This document shows positions 16,496 through 26,078 of a stretch of DNA of 64,000 nucleotides, one piece after another (the first letter of the stretch is position 1; each line of letters starts with the position of its first letter). Position numbers and translations under genes: made by a program. The notes beneath the pieces are model-generated. The model did not search any database. It had not been told where the DNA came from and worked only from the letters and a program-made list of their open reading frames with translations. This DNA comes from Brevibacterium aurantiacum (lineage in GTDB: Bacteria; Actinomycetota; Actinomycetes; Actinomycetales; Brevibacteriaceae), in the NCBI RefSeq assembly GCF_900169065.1, contig NZ_FXZB01000012.1, positions 1-64,000 on the forward strand. Reading direction: 5' to 3'.

Positions 16496-17533
16496 ATGTC
16501 GAGTGAGTCCTCGACCGCAGAGGCGCAACCGGTCCGCCGGCGCGATCTGCGCAAGCAGCACACCTCTTCACGCGTCCCATCCGTCTTTTCCAAACAGGGT
16601 GCGACATCGGTGTCGCAGAACTCGGATCCGACCCCCTCAGCACCACTGTCGCCGCGTCGCGCCGCGATGGCAGCTGAGGCCAGAGCGACCGCCGGTTCGC
16701 CGCGCCGGGCCGCAATGGCCAGGGAAGCCGAAGCACGTCCCGATCACGGTGGTTCCGCATTCGTCGCCGCCCGCATGGGCAGCCGCGGATCCGACGGATC
16801 ACTTCTGCGCTCCGTGCGTCGCCGTCGCGTGACGACCTTCTCAGCTTTGGCCACTGTCTCTGTGACAGGCACTGCGATCGCAGCAGTGATGGTCGCCGGC
16901 AACATGAGCGGCAACCAGGAAGTCAAGGTTGACGAGACCGCTGCGGATACACAGACCCGCGCCATCAACTCCGAATCCGTCTCCGCCGACATCAAGGCAG
17001 ATGACGAGAAGACGAGCATGGCCATCGGCGCACCCAGCGCCAAGCAGACCAAAGTGGAGGCCGCATCGCGTGCCATCACGAAGACCGTGCTGCCCGGATG
17101 CGAAGGCGAAGCACCCAAGGGCGACGCTTCGAACGGTGAAGTCCCCGATGAGTGGCTGTGCGAGATCGGCGTCGGCAACCACAAGCTGCGTTCCGACGCT
17201 GCTGTGTCCTTCGCGAAGATGAACGCCGCGTTCAAGAAGGACACGGGCAAGGAATTGGCCGTCACCGACTCCTACCGCTCGCTGGAGTCCCAGATCTCCG
17301 TCGCCGAACGCAAACCAGGATTCGCCGCTCGTCCCGGCACCTCCAACCACGGCTGGGGCATCGCGCTGGACCTCGGTGCGGGAACTCAGAACGGCACCGG
17401 CGTGCAGTACGACTGGCTCGTCGCCAACGCCGATAAATATGGCTGGGAGAATCCCGATTGGGCCCAGCGCAACTCCTATGAACTCTGGCATTGGGAATAC
17501 GTTCCAGGTCGCAAGGATCTCAAGGGCGCCTGA
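16496..17533 (+). CDS. membrane-anchored M15 D-alanyl-D-alanine carboxypeptidase family protein
   Basis: The 345-residue protein has a disordered basic N-terminus with a doubled SPRRAAMA motif, one transmembrane helix near residues 115-140 (TVSVTGTAIAAVMVAGNM), an acidic linker and a C-terminal VanY/M15 domain. The zinc motif is SNHGWGIALDLG, and WHWEYV supplies the last His; SYRSLESQ is the conserved entry. It should trim D-Ala from peptidoglycan stem peptides outside the membrane. ATG 16496 is chosen for GGAG 8 nt upstream; an in-frame ATG at 16460 is less likely. It has its own promoter and terminator. Confidence 0.88.
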   Translation: MSSESSTAEAQPVRRRDLRKQHTSSRVPSVFSKQGATSVSQNSDPTPSAPLSPRRAAMAAEARATAGSPRRAAMAREAEARPDHGGSAFVAARMGSRGSDGSLLRSVRRRRVTTFSALATVSVTGTAIAAVMVAGNMSGNQEVKVDETAADTQTRAINSESVSADIKADDEKTSMAIGAPSAKQTKVEAASRAITKTVLPGCEGEAPKGDASNGEVPDEWLCEIGVGNHKLRSDAAVSFAKMNAAFKKDTGKELAVTDSYRSLESQISVAERKPGFAARPGTSNHGWGIALDLGAGTQNGTGVQYDWLVANADKYGWENPDWAQRNSYELWHWEYVPGRKDLKGA

Positions 17534-17540
17534 TGCTGAC

Positions 17541-17575
17541 AACCGCGTGCAATCGAGTCTCGATTGCACGCGGTT
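17541..17575 (+). terminator. intrinsic terminator after the carboxypeptidase gene
   Basis: A perfect 16-bp stem (17541-17556 with 17560-17575) with a 3-nt loop is followed by TCGTTTTGG. Confidence 0.9.
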
Positions 17576-17620
17576 TCGTTTTGGGAAGCACCACAAGTCG
17601 GTGATAGCATTGCATCCGTT

Positions 17621-17696
17621 GCCCGCGTAGCTCAGTGGATAGAGCGTCTGCCTCCGGAGCAGAAGGTCGTAGGTTCGAATCCTGTCGCGGGCACCA
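17621..17696 (+). tRNA. tRNA-Arg (CCG)
   Basis: A full cloverleaf with acceptor GCCCGCG/CGCGGGC and the anticodon arm TCTGC-CTCCGGA-GCAGA, giving anticodon CCG. The CCA end is encoded (17694-17696), unlike the other tRNA genes in the window. Confidence 0.96.
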
Positions 17697-17790
17697 TCTG
17701 CCGCCCTCCTCATGTCCTGAGGTGGGCGGTTTCTGCTACCACCGATTAAGCTGGATCCCAACGAACCTCAACCAGCTGATGAAGGCCGTG

Positions 17791-18546
17791 ATGACGATTC
17801 CTGCGGACGCGAAGAGCGCCGAAGTCGTGCTCAGAGCACAATCCGTGCGCAAAACCTTCGGCCGAGGCGAAACCGCTGTGACAGCACTCGACGATATCTC
17901 CGTGGACTTCGAGGCCGGTAGGTTCAGTGCGATCATGGGTCCCTCAGGTTCGGGGAAGTCGACCTTCATGCATGTCCTGGCGGGCCTTGACCGGGTGGAT
18001 TCCGGTTCCATCACCATGGGCGGTCAGGACATCACCGGCCTCAATGACAAGGAACTCACACAGCTGCGCCGCGATCGCGTCGGCTTCATCTTCCAAGCGT
18101 TCAATCTGGTTCCTACGTTGAGCGCCGAACAGAACATCGAACTGCCCGTGTCTCTGGCTCGTCAGCGGATCGATCCCGAGTGGAAAGCCGAGGTCGTCGA
18201 CCGTCTCGAGCTGGGGGACCGACTCAAGCACCGCCCGCACGAACTCTCCGGAGGCCAGCAGCAGCGTGTGGCCGTTGCCCGTGCGCTGCTGACACGTCCC
18301 GACGTGATCTTCGCCGACGAACCCACAGGCAACCTCGATTCGCAGGCGGGAGCAGAAGTGCTGGCCCTCCTGCACGGAGCGACCACCCGCTATGGGCAGA
18401 CGATCATTCTCGTCACCCACGACCCCGTAGCCGCATCCCACGCGGACCGGGTCGTGCTCCTCAAAGACGGCCGTGCAGGCGGAGAGGTCCACCAGCCGAC
18501 GAAGGAATCCGTGGTCTCTGCACTGGGCGAACTGAGCGACCTGTGA
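17791..18546 (+). CDS. ABC transporter ATP-binding protein, MacB/LolD type
   Basis: The 251-residue ATPase shows Walker [11 protein letters not shown]-loop [13 protein letters not shown], signature [15 protein letters not shown], Walker [15 protein letters not shown] and the switch His in ILVTHD. The FIFQAFNL and EQNIELP features place it with MacB/LolD-like ATPases that power FtsX-type permeases. ATG 17791 is preferred because AAGG lies 6 nt upstream; ATG 17779 and GTG 17788 are alternatives. The open frame extends back through the tRNA gene, but that part is not coding. Its stop overlaps the permease start by 4 nt. Confidence 0.93.
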   Translation: MTIPADAKSAEVVLRAQSVRKTFGRGETAVTALDDISVDFEAGRFSAIMGPSGSGKSTFMHVLAGLDRVDSGSITMGGQDITGLNDKELTQLRRDRVGFIFQAFNLVPTLSAEQNIELPVSLARQRIDPEWKAEVVDRLELGDRLKHRPHELSGGQQQRVAVARALLTRPDVIFADEPTGNLDSQAGAEVLALLHGATTRYGQTIILVTHDPVAASHADRVVLLKDGRAGGEVHQPTKESVVSALGELSDL

Positions 18547-21092
18547 TCTCAGTCGCTCTGGCGGAGATCCGTATCCACTGGGCGCGATTCATCGCTGTGG
18601 GAATCGGCATCGCGCTGGCTGCCGGTTTCGTCGCCTCGACTCTGATCATCAGCTCGTCCCTGCAGACAAGCCTCAAAGATTCCGTGGGCCACACGTTCTC
18701 CGAGTCCGATCTTGTGGTCATTCCCAGCCAGGACGTCTTCGTCAACGGTCAGGAAGTCGCTCCCGTGACGGAGCCCTTGGAACAGGTCGACGGAGTGGAC
18801 ACCGTGGCCGTCAACGCGCGCACGACGACGACCGGCCGAGGCCAGTCGTTCTCCGAGAGCTCCTTCGCTCTGACTCCAGCACCTGCAGATCCAGACCTTG
18901 ACACCTTCACCATCACCGAGGGCACTCGACCCGAGTCGATCACCGATCTGGTCCTGGACGCGGAGACAGCCCAGGAACTGGGTGCGAGCATCGGCGACGA
19001 GATCCGATTCTCCGTCGATTCCGTTTCTCTGGGGCCCGAGGACGATTCGATGCCCGTCTATCGAGGACCGAGCCAGAGCAACACGATGTTCACCGTCGTC
19101 GGACTGGCTGAGATGGGCAGCGGTCCGGCGACTACGGGCACCCATCGTGCACTGACCACCTCGGCGAGCTATCAGGAGTACTTCGCCCAGGAAGGAGATG
19201 TCGTCGCAATCCAGGTCACTCTGGACGACGGTGCCGATCCTGCTGCTGTGCTCACCCGACTGCAGGCGACGATCGACGATTCAGATCTGCGCGGGAGCCT
19301 GGAAGCGCTGTCGGTCGCAGACGCCATCGACGTCAAAGCCGAACGCCTCTCCGGCGGCAATGACGTCATCACCTCACTGCTGCTGGTCTTCGCCGGCATC
19401 TCCGTCATTGTGGCGATACTCGTCGTGTCCAACACGTTCTCTGTGATCGTCGCCGGACGCAGGCGAGAACTCGCCCTGCTGCGCTGCCTGGGGGCCTCAC
19501 GTCTTCAGCTCTACGGTTCTGTGGTCACCGAGGGAACCGTTGTGGGACTCTTCGGATCGGTCCTCGGGGTGGCTGTCGGGGCAGGATTCAGCTTCTGCCT
19601 AGCCGCGGTGGCGCAGCGGATCTGGCCCAACGAGTTCGCCTACCTGAGCCTGCACATCCCGCTGTCCTCCCTGTTCATCGGTATCGTCGTCGGGGTCCTG
19701 CTGACGGTGCTGGCCACCATCCGACCGGCCCGCAGCGCCATCGCAGTCACACCGCTTGAGGCACTTCAACCCTTCGACGAGGCGCTGGCCCCCTCACGCC
19801 ACAACAGCCTGCGACACATCATCGGGTGGTCGAGCATCGGACTCGGCATCGTGACCCTCATCGCCTCGCTCCTTCTGGTCGAAAGTTCTCCGGTGTGGAT
19901 TCTGGGCGGCGCACTCGGCGGTGTTCTCCTCGTCTTCGGGATCGTCCTCTGCTCCGAGGTGATCATTCCCCCGATCGTCGCCGCGATCGGTGATCTGGCT
20001 TTCGGTCCGTTCGGAATTCCCGGACGTCTGGCCACGCTGAATACCTTGCGCAATCGCCGGCGAACGGCGGCAACCGCGACCGCACTCGTCATCGGCGTCA
20101 CCTTGGTGGCGACGATTCTGATCGGTGGAATGTCAACGAAGGCAACATTGAGCTTCGGCCTCGACCAGCGCTATCCGGTCGATATCGCCGTTCCACTCGA
20201 CTCCACATTGGACCGTGACACCGTCGACGGCGTGCGTGACATCGCAGGTGTCGAAGCCGTCGTCGTCGCACACCGGGCTGAGGTTCTCAGCGATGAGGGG
20301 GACGTGACCCCCGAGCTCTATGTCATCGATCCGGATTCCGCACAGACCGTGCTCAGCGAGGGCGCCGCAGCACCGGTGCCGGGGAAGGTTCTCGTCCCCA
20401 GCGACTATGACGCTGAGAGCATCTCCGTCAAGGGGCTGACAGAGGTGACGATTGCGGTTGCCAAAGCCGGCGAGTCGAGTCAGGTGTTCTTCACGACCCC
20501 GGACGTCGGCAACGATCTGGGCGTGTCTGCAACCTCCACCGCCGTCCTGGTCAAAGTCGATGCGGGTGCCTCGGTCGCCGAGATCTTCCGGATCCAGCAG
20601 GACATCGCCGAGGAACTCGACGTCACCAGTGACGAGGTTGGCGGATCGGCTGTGGCACGAGGCGAATACTCCGAATTCATCGACGTCCTCCTCATCGTCG
20701 CGGTGGCGTTGCTGTTCGTCGCTGTCCTCATCGCTCTGCTCGGGGTGTCGAACACCGTGAGCCTGTCGGTGATCGAACGTCGGCGGGAGAATTCTCTGCT
20801 CCGGGCATTGGGGCTGAGCATCTCACAGCTGAGATCGCTCCTCGCACTCGAATCAACTCTCATCTCGTCAGTGTCAGCGCTCATCGGGCTCTGCCTCGGC
20901 GGTGGACTCGGGATCGTCGGCACCCGTCTGATCACGAATGACTTCTCCGAACAGCTCATCGTCGACTGGTCACTTCCGGCCACTCTCGGCATTCTGTTCG
21001 TGGCGATCCTCGCCGGCCTCCTGTCCGCTCTGGCCCCCGCCAGACGAGCGGCACGGCTGTCTCCGGTCGAAGGCCTCAAGCAGGAGAACTGA
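18543..21092 (+). CDS. FtsX-like ABC transporter permease with two FtsX domains
   Basis: The 849-residue permease starts at GTG 18543, overlapping the ATPase stop (GTGA). It has an N-terminal helix (FIAVGIGIALAAGFVASTLI), a large extracytoplasmic domain, a first FtsX block (LLLVFAGISVIVAILVVSNT, then RRRELALLRCLGASRLQL) near residues 280-410, a second extracytoplasmic domain, and a second FtsX block (RRENSLLRALGLSISQLRSL) to the end. With the upstream ATPase it forms a complete exporter or mechanotransmitter. The substrate is unknown: lipids, peptides or cell-wall hydrolase control are all possible. Confidence 0.92.
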   Translation: MISVALAEIRIHWARFIAVGIGIALAAGFVASTLIISSSLQTSLKDSVGHTFSESDLVVIPSQDVFVNGQEVAPVTEPLEQVDGVDTVAVNARTTTTGRGQSFSESSFALTPAPADPDLDTFTITEGTRPESITDLVLDAETAQELGASIGDEIRFSVDSVSLGPEDDSMPVYRGPSQSNTMFTVVGLAEMGSGPATTGTHRALTTSASYQEYFAQEGDVVAIQVTLDDGADPAAVLTRLQATIDDSDLRGSLEALSVADAIDVKAERLSGGNDVITSLLLVFAGISVIVAILVVSNTFSVIVAGRRRELALLRCLGASRLQLYGSVVTEGTVVGLFGSVLGVAVGAGFSFCLAAVAQRIWPNEFAYLSLHIPLSSLFIGIVVGVLLTVLATIRPARSAIAVTPLEALQPFDEALAPSRHNSLRHIIGWSSIGLGIVTLIASLLLVESSPVWILGGALGGVLLVFGIVLCSEVIIPPIVAAIGDLAFGPFGIPGRLATLNTLRNRRRTAATATALVIGVTLVATILIGGMSTKATLSFGLDQRYPVDIAVPLDSTLDRDTVDGVRDIAGVEAVVVAHRAEVLSDEGDVTPELYVIDPDSAQTVLSEGAAAPVPGKVLVPSDYDAESISVKGLTEVTIAVAKAGESSQVFFTTPDVGNDLGVSATSTAVLVKVDAGASVAEIFRIQQDIAEELDVTSDEVGGSAVARGEYSEFIDVLLIVAVALLFVAVLIALLGVSNTVSLSVIERRRENSLLRALGLSISQLRSLLALESTLISSVSALIGLCLGGGLGIVGTRLITNDFSEQLIVDWSLPATLGILFVAILAGLLSALAPARRAARLSPVEGLKQEN

Positions 21093-21137
21093 CCCCGCCG
21101 AGGTGGGGCCGATGGGCAAGATGGTAGAAATGCAAGC

Positions 21138-22313
21138 ATGAAATCTGCGTTGGCCCCCGTTCTGATCGTCATCGGAATCGTTGTCGCCGCATTCAACCTC
21201 CGCCCCGGTGTGACCGGACTGTCTCCGCTGCTGGGAGCCATGGGCTCCGACATACATCTCAGCGCGGCGTTCCTCGCCGTCATCGGCATGCTGCCGCCCC
21301 TGCTCTACGGCATCAGCGGGTTCATCACGCCGAGACTGTACAACCGATTCTCCGGACTCACGATCACTGCGGCAGTGATGATCATGATCACTGTGGGCTT
21401 GGGCGTGCGCGCCGTCGTCGACTCTCCTGCCGTCTTCTTGGGCCTCAGCGTCCTTGCCTTGCTGGGCATGGGCATCGGCAACGTCGTCATCCCGCCGATA
21501 GTGAAGTCCTATTTCCCTGATCGCGTTGCTCTGATGTCGACCGTGCACGTGGGACTGCTGCAGCTGGGGACATTCATCCCGCCGCTGGTGGCTGTGCCGT
21601 TGGCGTCGAAGATGGAATGGCGGGGATCGCTGCTCGTGTGGGCCGGAGCCGCGGCGCTGGGCGTCGCCGTGTGGGTAGTGATCGCGGTGCTCAGACCTGC
21701 ACCCCGTGCGCAGGTCTCGGCCGCGGTCGCCGGCGGAAACGAGCTGCTGCGCCTGGTCAAGACCCGCCGTGCCTGGGCCCTGATGACGATGACGGGGCTG
21801 ACCTCGTTCAACAACTTCATCCTCTTCACCTGGCTGCCGACGCTGCTGACGCGCTCGGGCTTCGACCCGGCCTTCGCAGGCGCCATGCTGGCGTTGGTGA
21901 CTGCCATTCCACTTGTGCTCGGATTCGTCCTGCCGTTCCTGGCTCAGAAGATGCACACCGCTTCACCGATCGTCGCAGTCTTCTGCGGGTGTCTGGCCGC
22001 CGGGTATCTGGGGCTGTGGCTCTTCCCCGCGGCCGCACCAGTGCTGTGGACGGTCCTGCTGGGCATCGGAATCTCGACGTTCCCTCTGGCACTGACCCTG
22101 ATCACCCTGCGCTCACGCAGTGCCGAAGCCTCTGCCGCATTGTCCGGCTTCGTCCAAGGCGGCGGCTATCTGATGGCCGCGACAGGACCACTGGTCTTCG
22201 CTTTTCTGATTCAGAGCTTTGACTCGATGTGGCCTGCCTACGCCGTGGTGCTTGTCTCCACCGCGGTGAAGTTCGCGGTCAGCTTCTCTGCCTGTCGTCC
22301 CGGTTCGATCTGA
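21138..22313 (+). CDS. CynX/NimT-family MFS transporter
   Basis: The 391-residue protein has about 12 hydrophobic helices and the N-terminal pattern FNLRPGVTGLSPLLG that marks the CynX/NimT (cyanate/2-nitroimidazole transporter-like) branch of the major facilitator superfamily. GNVVIPPIVKSYFPDR lies in the fourth to fifth helix region, and LTLITLRSRSAEASAALSGF is conserved in the second half. It starts 45 nt after the permease gene and may be co-transcribed. No adjacent cyanate or nitroimidazole gene supports a specific substrate. Confidence 0.87.
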   Translation: MKSALAPVLIVIGIVVAAFNLRPGVTGLSPLLGAMGSDIHLSAAFLAVIGMLPPLLYGISGFITPRLYNRFSGLTITAAVMIMITVGLGVRAVVDSPAVFLGLSVLALLGMGIGNVVIPPIVKSYFPDRVALMSTVHVGLLQLGTFIPPLVAVPLASKMEWRGSLLVWAGAAALGVAVWVVIAVLRPAPRAQVSAAVAGGNELLRLVKTRRAWALMTMTGLTSFNNFILFTWLPTLLTRSGFDPAFAGAMLALVTAIPLVLGFVLPFLAQKMHTASPIVAVFCGCLAAGYLGLWLFPAAAPVLWTVLLGIGISTFPLALTLITLRSRSAEASAALSGFVQGGGYLMAATGPLVFAFLIQSFDSMWPAYAVVLVSTAVKFAVSFSACRPGSI

Positions 22314-22398
22314 GTTCACCACTGTGGACAGGGAGTCCTGGATGGCGAGTATGACACCTGATTCGTCGTCGGCAACGGGACACGAGTAATCTGATCGA

Positions 22399-23301
22399 GT
22401 GACCCCGGAACTTCTGCAGACCGCTCTGGCGCGCGCGCTGGCGAGCATCGCCTCGGCACGAGGAATCGACAGCGACCGCATTCCGGAACCGACCCTTCGC
22501 CGAGGGCAGACACCGCGACACGGGCACTGGGTCTCGCCGATCGCACTGCGCAGCGCCGGCGCAGTGCACACCGACTCGCGGAGCCTGGCGGTGGAGATCG
22601 CGTCCAGGCTGCACGACGACGCTTCGATCGCCGAAGTCGAAGTCGCTGGACCCGGGTTCCTCAACATCACGCTCACCCCCAGTGCTCTCGCCGTGATCGC
22701 CGCGGACATCGTCGCCGCGGACGACCACTTCGGACCCGAGCAAGGTGTTGCAGCACGCATCGACGCCATCATCGATGAGCGCATCTCCTCCAGCACAGAG
22801 CGCCAGCCCCGGCAGCAGACGATGGGCACCGACATCCGCCGCTACATGGCCGCACGCGAGATCCCGGCATCAGCGCATCTTCCCGATGCCCGACAGTGGC
22901 GCAGAGCCCACCCGGACAACCCGGTGCACTTCGTCCAAGTCACGCACGCCGCAGCGTGCAGAATCCGACGTCGTGCAGCCGCGGCGGGCATCGACGGCTG
23001 GGCGTTCGACCCCACCGCACTGAGCGATGACACCGAGACGGCACTGGCTGCGGCATTGGCGGACTTCATCGCCACAACAGCGCGCGCTGCATCCGCCGGT
23101 GAGCCCCAGCGCATCGCCTTCCTCCTCGAAGCCGTCTCCCAGCTGTTCCTTGACTGGACACAGTCATGCCCGGTGACACCGACTCTCGATGAGGACATCA
23201 CACGCCTTCACGCTTCCCGGCTGGTCCTTGACCGAGCCGCCATCATCGTCCTGGCCACAGGACTTTCACTACTGGGCGTTTCCGCCCCGGAGAGGATGTA
23301 A
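22399..23301 (+). CDS. ArgS-related anticodon-binding protein without catalytic domain (NrtL-like)
   Basis: The 300-residue protein looks like an arginyl-tRNA synthetase with its middle removed. Residues 1-105 match the N-terminal tRNA D-loop-binding domain of ArgS (EVEVAGPGFLNITLTPSAL). Residues 170-300 match the DALR anticodon-binding domain (NPVHFVQVTHAA, then LATGLSLLGVSAPERM). The HIGH and KMSK catalytic motifs are absent, so it cannot charge tRNA. GTG 22399 starts it, and its stop overlaps lysA (TAATG). It sits where argS stands in many actinobacteria. It may bind tRNA-Arg or regulate lysine/arginine genes; that is inference. Confidence 0.87.
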   Translation: MTPELLQTALARALASIASARGIDSDRIPEPTLRRGQTPRHGHWVSPIALRSAGAVHTDSRSLAVEIASRLHDDASIAEVEVAGPGFLNITLTPSALAVIAADIVAADDHFGPEQGVAARIDAIIDERISSSTERQPRQQTMGTDIRRYMAAREIPASAHLPDARQWRRAHPDNPVHFVQVTHAAACRIRRRAAAAGIDGWAFDPTALSDDTETALAAALADFIATTARAASAGEPQRIAFLLEAVSQLFLDWTQSCPVTPTLDEDITRLHASRLVLDRAAIIVLATGLSLLGVSAPERM

Positions 23302-24737
23302 TGCCTGCCCACATCGCCGGCACTATGCACGCCACCCCCGCCCCTGTGTGGCTGCCCTACCCAGATGACGTCAACGCGCTCCTGCCCAGCCTGTGGTCGG
23401 ACAACGTGACGAAGTCCGACGCCGGTGTCCTCACCATCGCCGGGCACGCAGTCACCGATCTGGCCGAACGCTACGGCACCCCGACGCTCGTCATGGACGT
23501 CGCCGATTTCAAGGCCCGCGCCGAGAACTACGTCAGCGCATATTCGGCCGCATTCTCCGAAGACAAGGGACTGGCCGGGGTCGACGTCTTCTACGCGGGG
23601 AAGGCCTTCCTGTGCACCGCCGTAGCACGGTGGGTTCACGAGTCCGGCTTGGGCGTGGACACGTGCTCTTTGGGAGAGATGATGGTGGCGCGCGCCGCCG
23701 GTGTGCCGGGGGAGAGGGTCGGGCTGCACGGCAACAACAAGTCCGCTGCCGAGCTCGAATACGCCCTTGACTACGGTGTGGGACGGATCTTCGTCGACAG
23801 CCTCGACGAGATCTCCCTCCTCGAATCGATCGCAGCTGCACGTGGAGTCCTGGCTCCCGTCATGCTGCGCGTCACGGTGGGAGTAGAGGCCCACACCCAC
23901 GACTTCATCGCCACGGCGCATGAGGACCAGAAGTTCGGACTCTCCGTCTCCGCCGGTACCGCGGCGAAGGCCGCCGAGGCTGTGTCGAACTCCGCGCACC
24001 TGCGTTTCGACGGACTGCATTCGCACATCGGATCCCAGATCTTCGACATCTCCGGATTCCAGGTCGCTGCCGCCCGTGTTCTGGCTCTGCGAGCAGAGAT
24101 CATGGCAGAGCACGGTGTCGACCTGCCCGATATCGACCTCGGCGGCGGCTTCGGCATTCGCTACACCTCACAGGACACACCGATCCCGGTGGCCGAAATG
24201 GCGCAGGAGCTCGCCGAGGTGGTGGCAAAGGAGTGCCGTGGACTGGGCACGAACGTTCCCCGGATCTCCATCGAGCCCGGGCGTGCGATCGTCTCCCCGT
24301 CGATGTTCACCCTCTATCAGGTCGGCACCGTCAAAGAGGTCGACACCGATAACGGTGTACGCACCTACGTCGCCGTCGACGGAGGGATGAGCGACAACAT
24401 TCGGACAGCACTCTACGACGCCGACTATTCGTGTACCTTGGCAAATCGGAACTCCGGTTCCGAGCCGGTCATCGTCCGCGTCGTGGGCAAACACTGTGAG
24501 TCCGGTGACATCATCGTCCGTGACGAATACATGGGATCCGATGTGTCCTCCGGCGACCTCGTCGCGGTGCCGAGCACCGGTGCCTACTGCCGGTCGCTGG
24601 CCAACAACTACAACCACCTGCCCAAACCCGGGGTCCTGGCCGTGACAACGGATAAGGTTGAGTGGATCGTGACCCCCGAGGACTACTCTCAGATGTTGCG
24701 CAGCGATCCGGGAATGAACGCCGGAGAACGTGTGTGA
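23301..24737 (+). CDS. lysA: diaminopimelate decarboxylase
   Basis: The 478-residue fold-type III PLP enzyme converts meso-diaminopimelate to L-lysine. The PLP lysine is Lys101 in VDVFYAGKAFLC. HSHIGSQIFD, DLGGGFGIRY and the dimer-borne CESGD motif (VGKHCESGDI) are all present. It is longer than the usual 420-450 residues because of an N-terminal extension of about 40 residues, as is usual in actinobacterial LysA. ATG 23301 overlaps the upstream stop, so the ArgS-derived protein and LysA are translated together. hom follows after 31 nt. Confidence 0.96.
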   Translation: MPAHIAGTMHATPAPVWLPYPDDVNALLPSLWSDNVTKSDAGVLTIAGHAVTDLAERYGTPTLVMDVADFKARAENYVSAYSAAFSEDKGLAGVDVFYAGKAFLCTAVARWVHESGLGVDTCSLGEMMVARAAGVPGERVGLHGNNKSAAELEYALDYGVGRIFVDSLDEISLLESIAAARGVLAPVMLRVTVGVEAHTHDFIATAHEDQKFGLSVSAGTAAKAAEAVSNSAHLRFDGLHSHIGSQIFDISGFQVAAARVLALRAEIMAEHGVDLPDIDLGGGFGIRYTSQDTPIPVAEMAQELAEVVAKECRGLGTNVPRISIEPGRAIVSPSMFTLYQVGTVKEVDTDNGVRTYVAVDGGMSDNIRTALYDADYSCTLANRNSGSEPVIVRVVGKHCESGDIIVRDEYMGSDVSSGDLVAVPSTGAYCRSLANNYNHLPKPGVLAVTTDKVEWIVTPEDYSQMLRSDPGMNAGERV

Positions 24738-24768
24738 GTGCCATAGAAGACAGCGAAAAGGTGAACAA

Positions 24769-26076
24769 ATGCAGGCTTTGAAAGTTGCCATGCTCGGATG
24801 TGGAGTCGTCGGCACCGAAGTCGCCGCTCGCATCCAGAATCGGAGCGAGGCCCTGGCCGAACGAATCGGTGCGCCCCTGGAACTGAGCGCAATCGTCGTC
24901 CGCGACACCTCGAAGGAGCGCCCGGGAATCGACCCAGGTCTGCTGACGACCGATGCGGAGACCGCCATCGCCGGCGCCGATATCGTCATCGAGCTGATGG
25001 GCGGCATCGAGCCTGCCAAGACTCTCATCCGGTCGGCCCTCGACCACGGATCATCCGTCGTCACGGCCAACAAGGCATTGCTGGCCGCCAACTACGGCGA
25101 ACTCATGTCCGCAGCCGACACCGCCGGTGTCCGTCTTGAACATGAGGCAGCGGTCGCGGGCGCGATCCCGATCATCCGGCCCGTCGGCGACTCGCTGGCC
25201 GGTGACCGAATCGATCGGATCATGGGCATTGTCAACGGCACGACCAACTACATCCTCGACCAGATGGATTCCGAGGGCTGGGGCTTCGATGAAGCGCTCA
25301 CGGCTGCGCAGGAGCTGGGCTTCGCCGAGGCGGACCCGACCGCCGATGTCGGTGGGCACGATGCTGCGGCCAAGGCCGCAATCCTGTCGTCACTGGCCTT
25401 CCACGCTCCCGTCACGATCGACGATGTCCACGTCGAAGGCATTGCCGACATCACTCCGGACATGGTGGCCACGGCCCGCGACCAAGGGTTCGTCATCAAA
25501 CTCCTCGCCGTCTGCGAACGCGTCAGCGACTCACCGGCAGGATCCGGGCTGTCCGCTCGCGTCTACCCGGCGCTGCTGGGACGCAGCCACCCGCTGGCAA
25601 CGGTCCGCGGCGCGTTCAACGCTGTCTTCATCGAGGCCGAGGCCGCCGGTTCGCTCATGTTCTACGGGCAGGGCGCCGGCGGCGAACCAACGGCGTCCGC
25701 GGTCCTCGGCGATGTGGTCTCTGTGGCCCGTCGCAAGGTCCTCGGCGGCCGAGGCCAGTACGAGCGTCCCTTCCACGAGGACTCCCGGATTCTGCCGATA
25801 TCGGCGATCACCACCCGCTATCACATCACGCTCGACGTGGTTGATCGTCCAGGTGTCCTCGCCGCAGTCTCCGAGGTCTTCTCCGACGAAGGCGCCTCGA
25901 TCGAGCTCATGCGCCAGACCGTGGGGGAGGTCGATGATCAGGGCACTCAGCACGCGAAACTGGTTCTCGCCACCCACTCGAACACCGACGCGATCCTGCG
26001 GAGAACGGTCGACCGCCTCGGCGGCCTCTCCGTAGTGCGCGCCGTCAAATCCGTGATCCGTGTAGAAGGACAGTGA
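24769..26076 (+). CDS. hom: homoserine dehydrogenase
   Basis: The 435-residue NAD(P)H enzyme reduces aspartate semialdehyde to homoserine. The Rossmann loop is GCGVVG (8-13), followed by [24 protein letters not shown] and the catalytic region [33 protein letters not shown] is also present. A C-terminal ACT domain starts near residue 345 ([20 protein letters not shown]), the site through which threonine inhibits the enzyme in corynebacteria. ATG 24769 is chosen because AAAAGG precedes it and residues then match the family start. It precedes thrC by 2 nt. Confidence 0.95.
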   Translation: MQALKVAMLGCGVVGTEVAARIQNRSEALAERIGAPLELSAIVVRDTSKERPGIDPGLLTTDAETAIAGADIVIELMGGIEPAKTLIRSALDHGSSVVTANKALLAANYGELMSAADTAGVRLEHEAAVAGAIPIIRPVGDSLAGDRIDRIMGIVNGTTNYILDQMDSEGWGFDEALTAAQELGFAEADPTADVGGHDAAAKAAILSSLAFHAPVTIDDVHVEGIADITPDMVATARDQGFVIKLLAVCERVSDSPAGSGLSARVYPALLGRSHPLATVRGAFNAVFIEAEAAGSLMFYGQGAGGEPTASAVLGDVVSVARRKVLGGRGQYERPFHEDSRILPISAITTRYHITLDVVDRPGVLAAVSEVFSDEGASIELMRQTVGEVDDQGTQHAKLVLATHSNTDAILRRTVDRLGGLSVVRAVKSVIRVEGQ

Positions 26077-26078
26077 CA

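Noticed and set aside
17635..17790. 5' extension of the ABC ATPase gene through the tRNA-Arg gene
   Set aside because: The frame is open by chance; the tRNA is intact and the ribosome-binding site and family start are at 17791.
22399..23301. NrtL-like gene as a decayed argS pseudogene
   Set aside because: Both remaining domains join in one frame without stops, with a proper start and a coupled stop. This is a stable reduced protein rather than a recent deletion.
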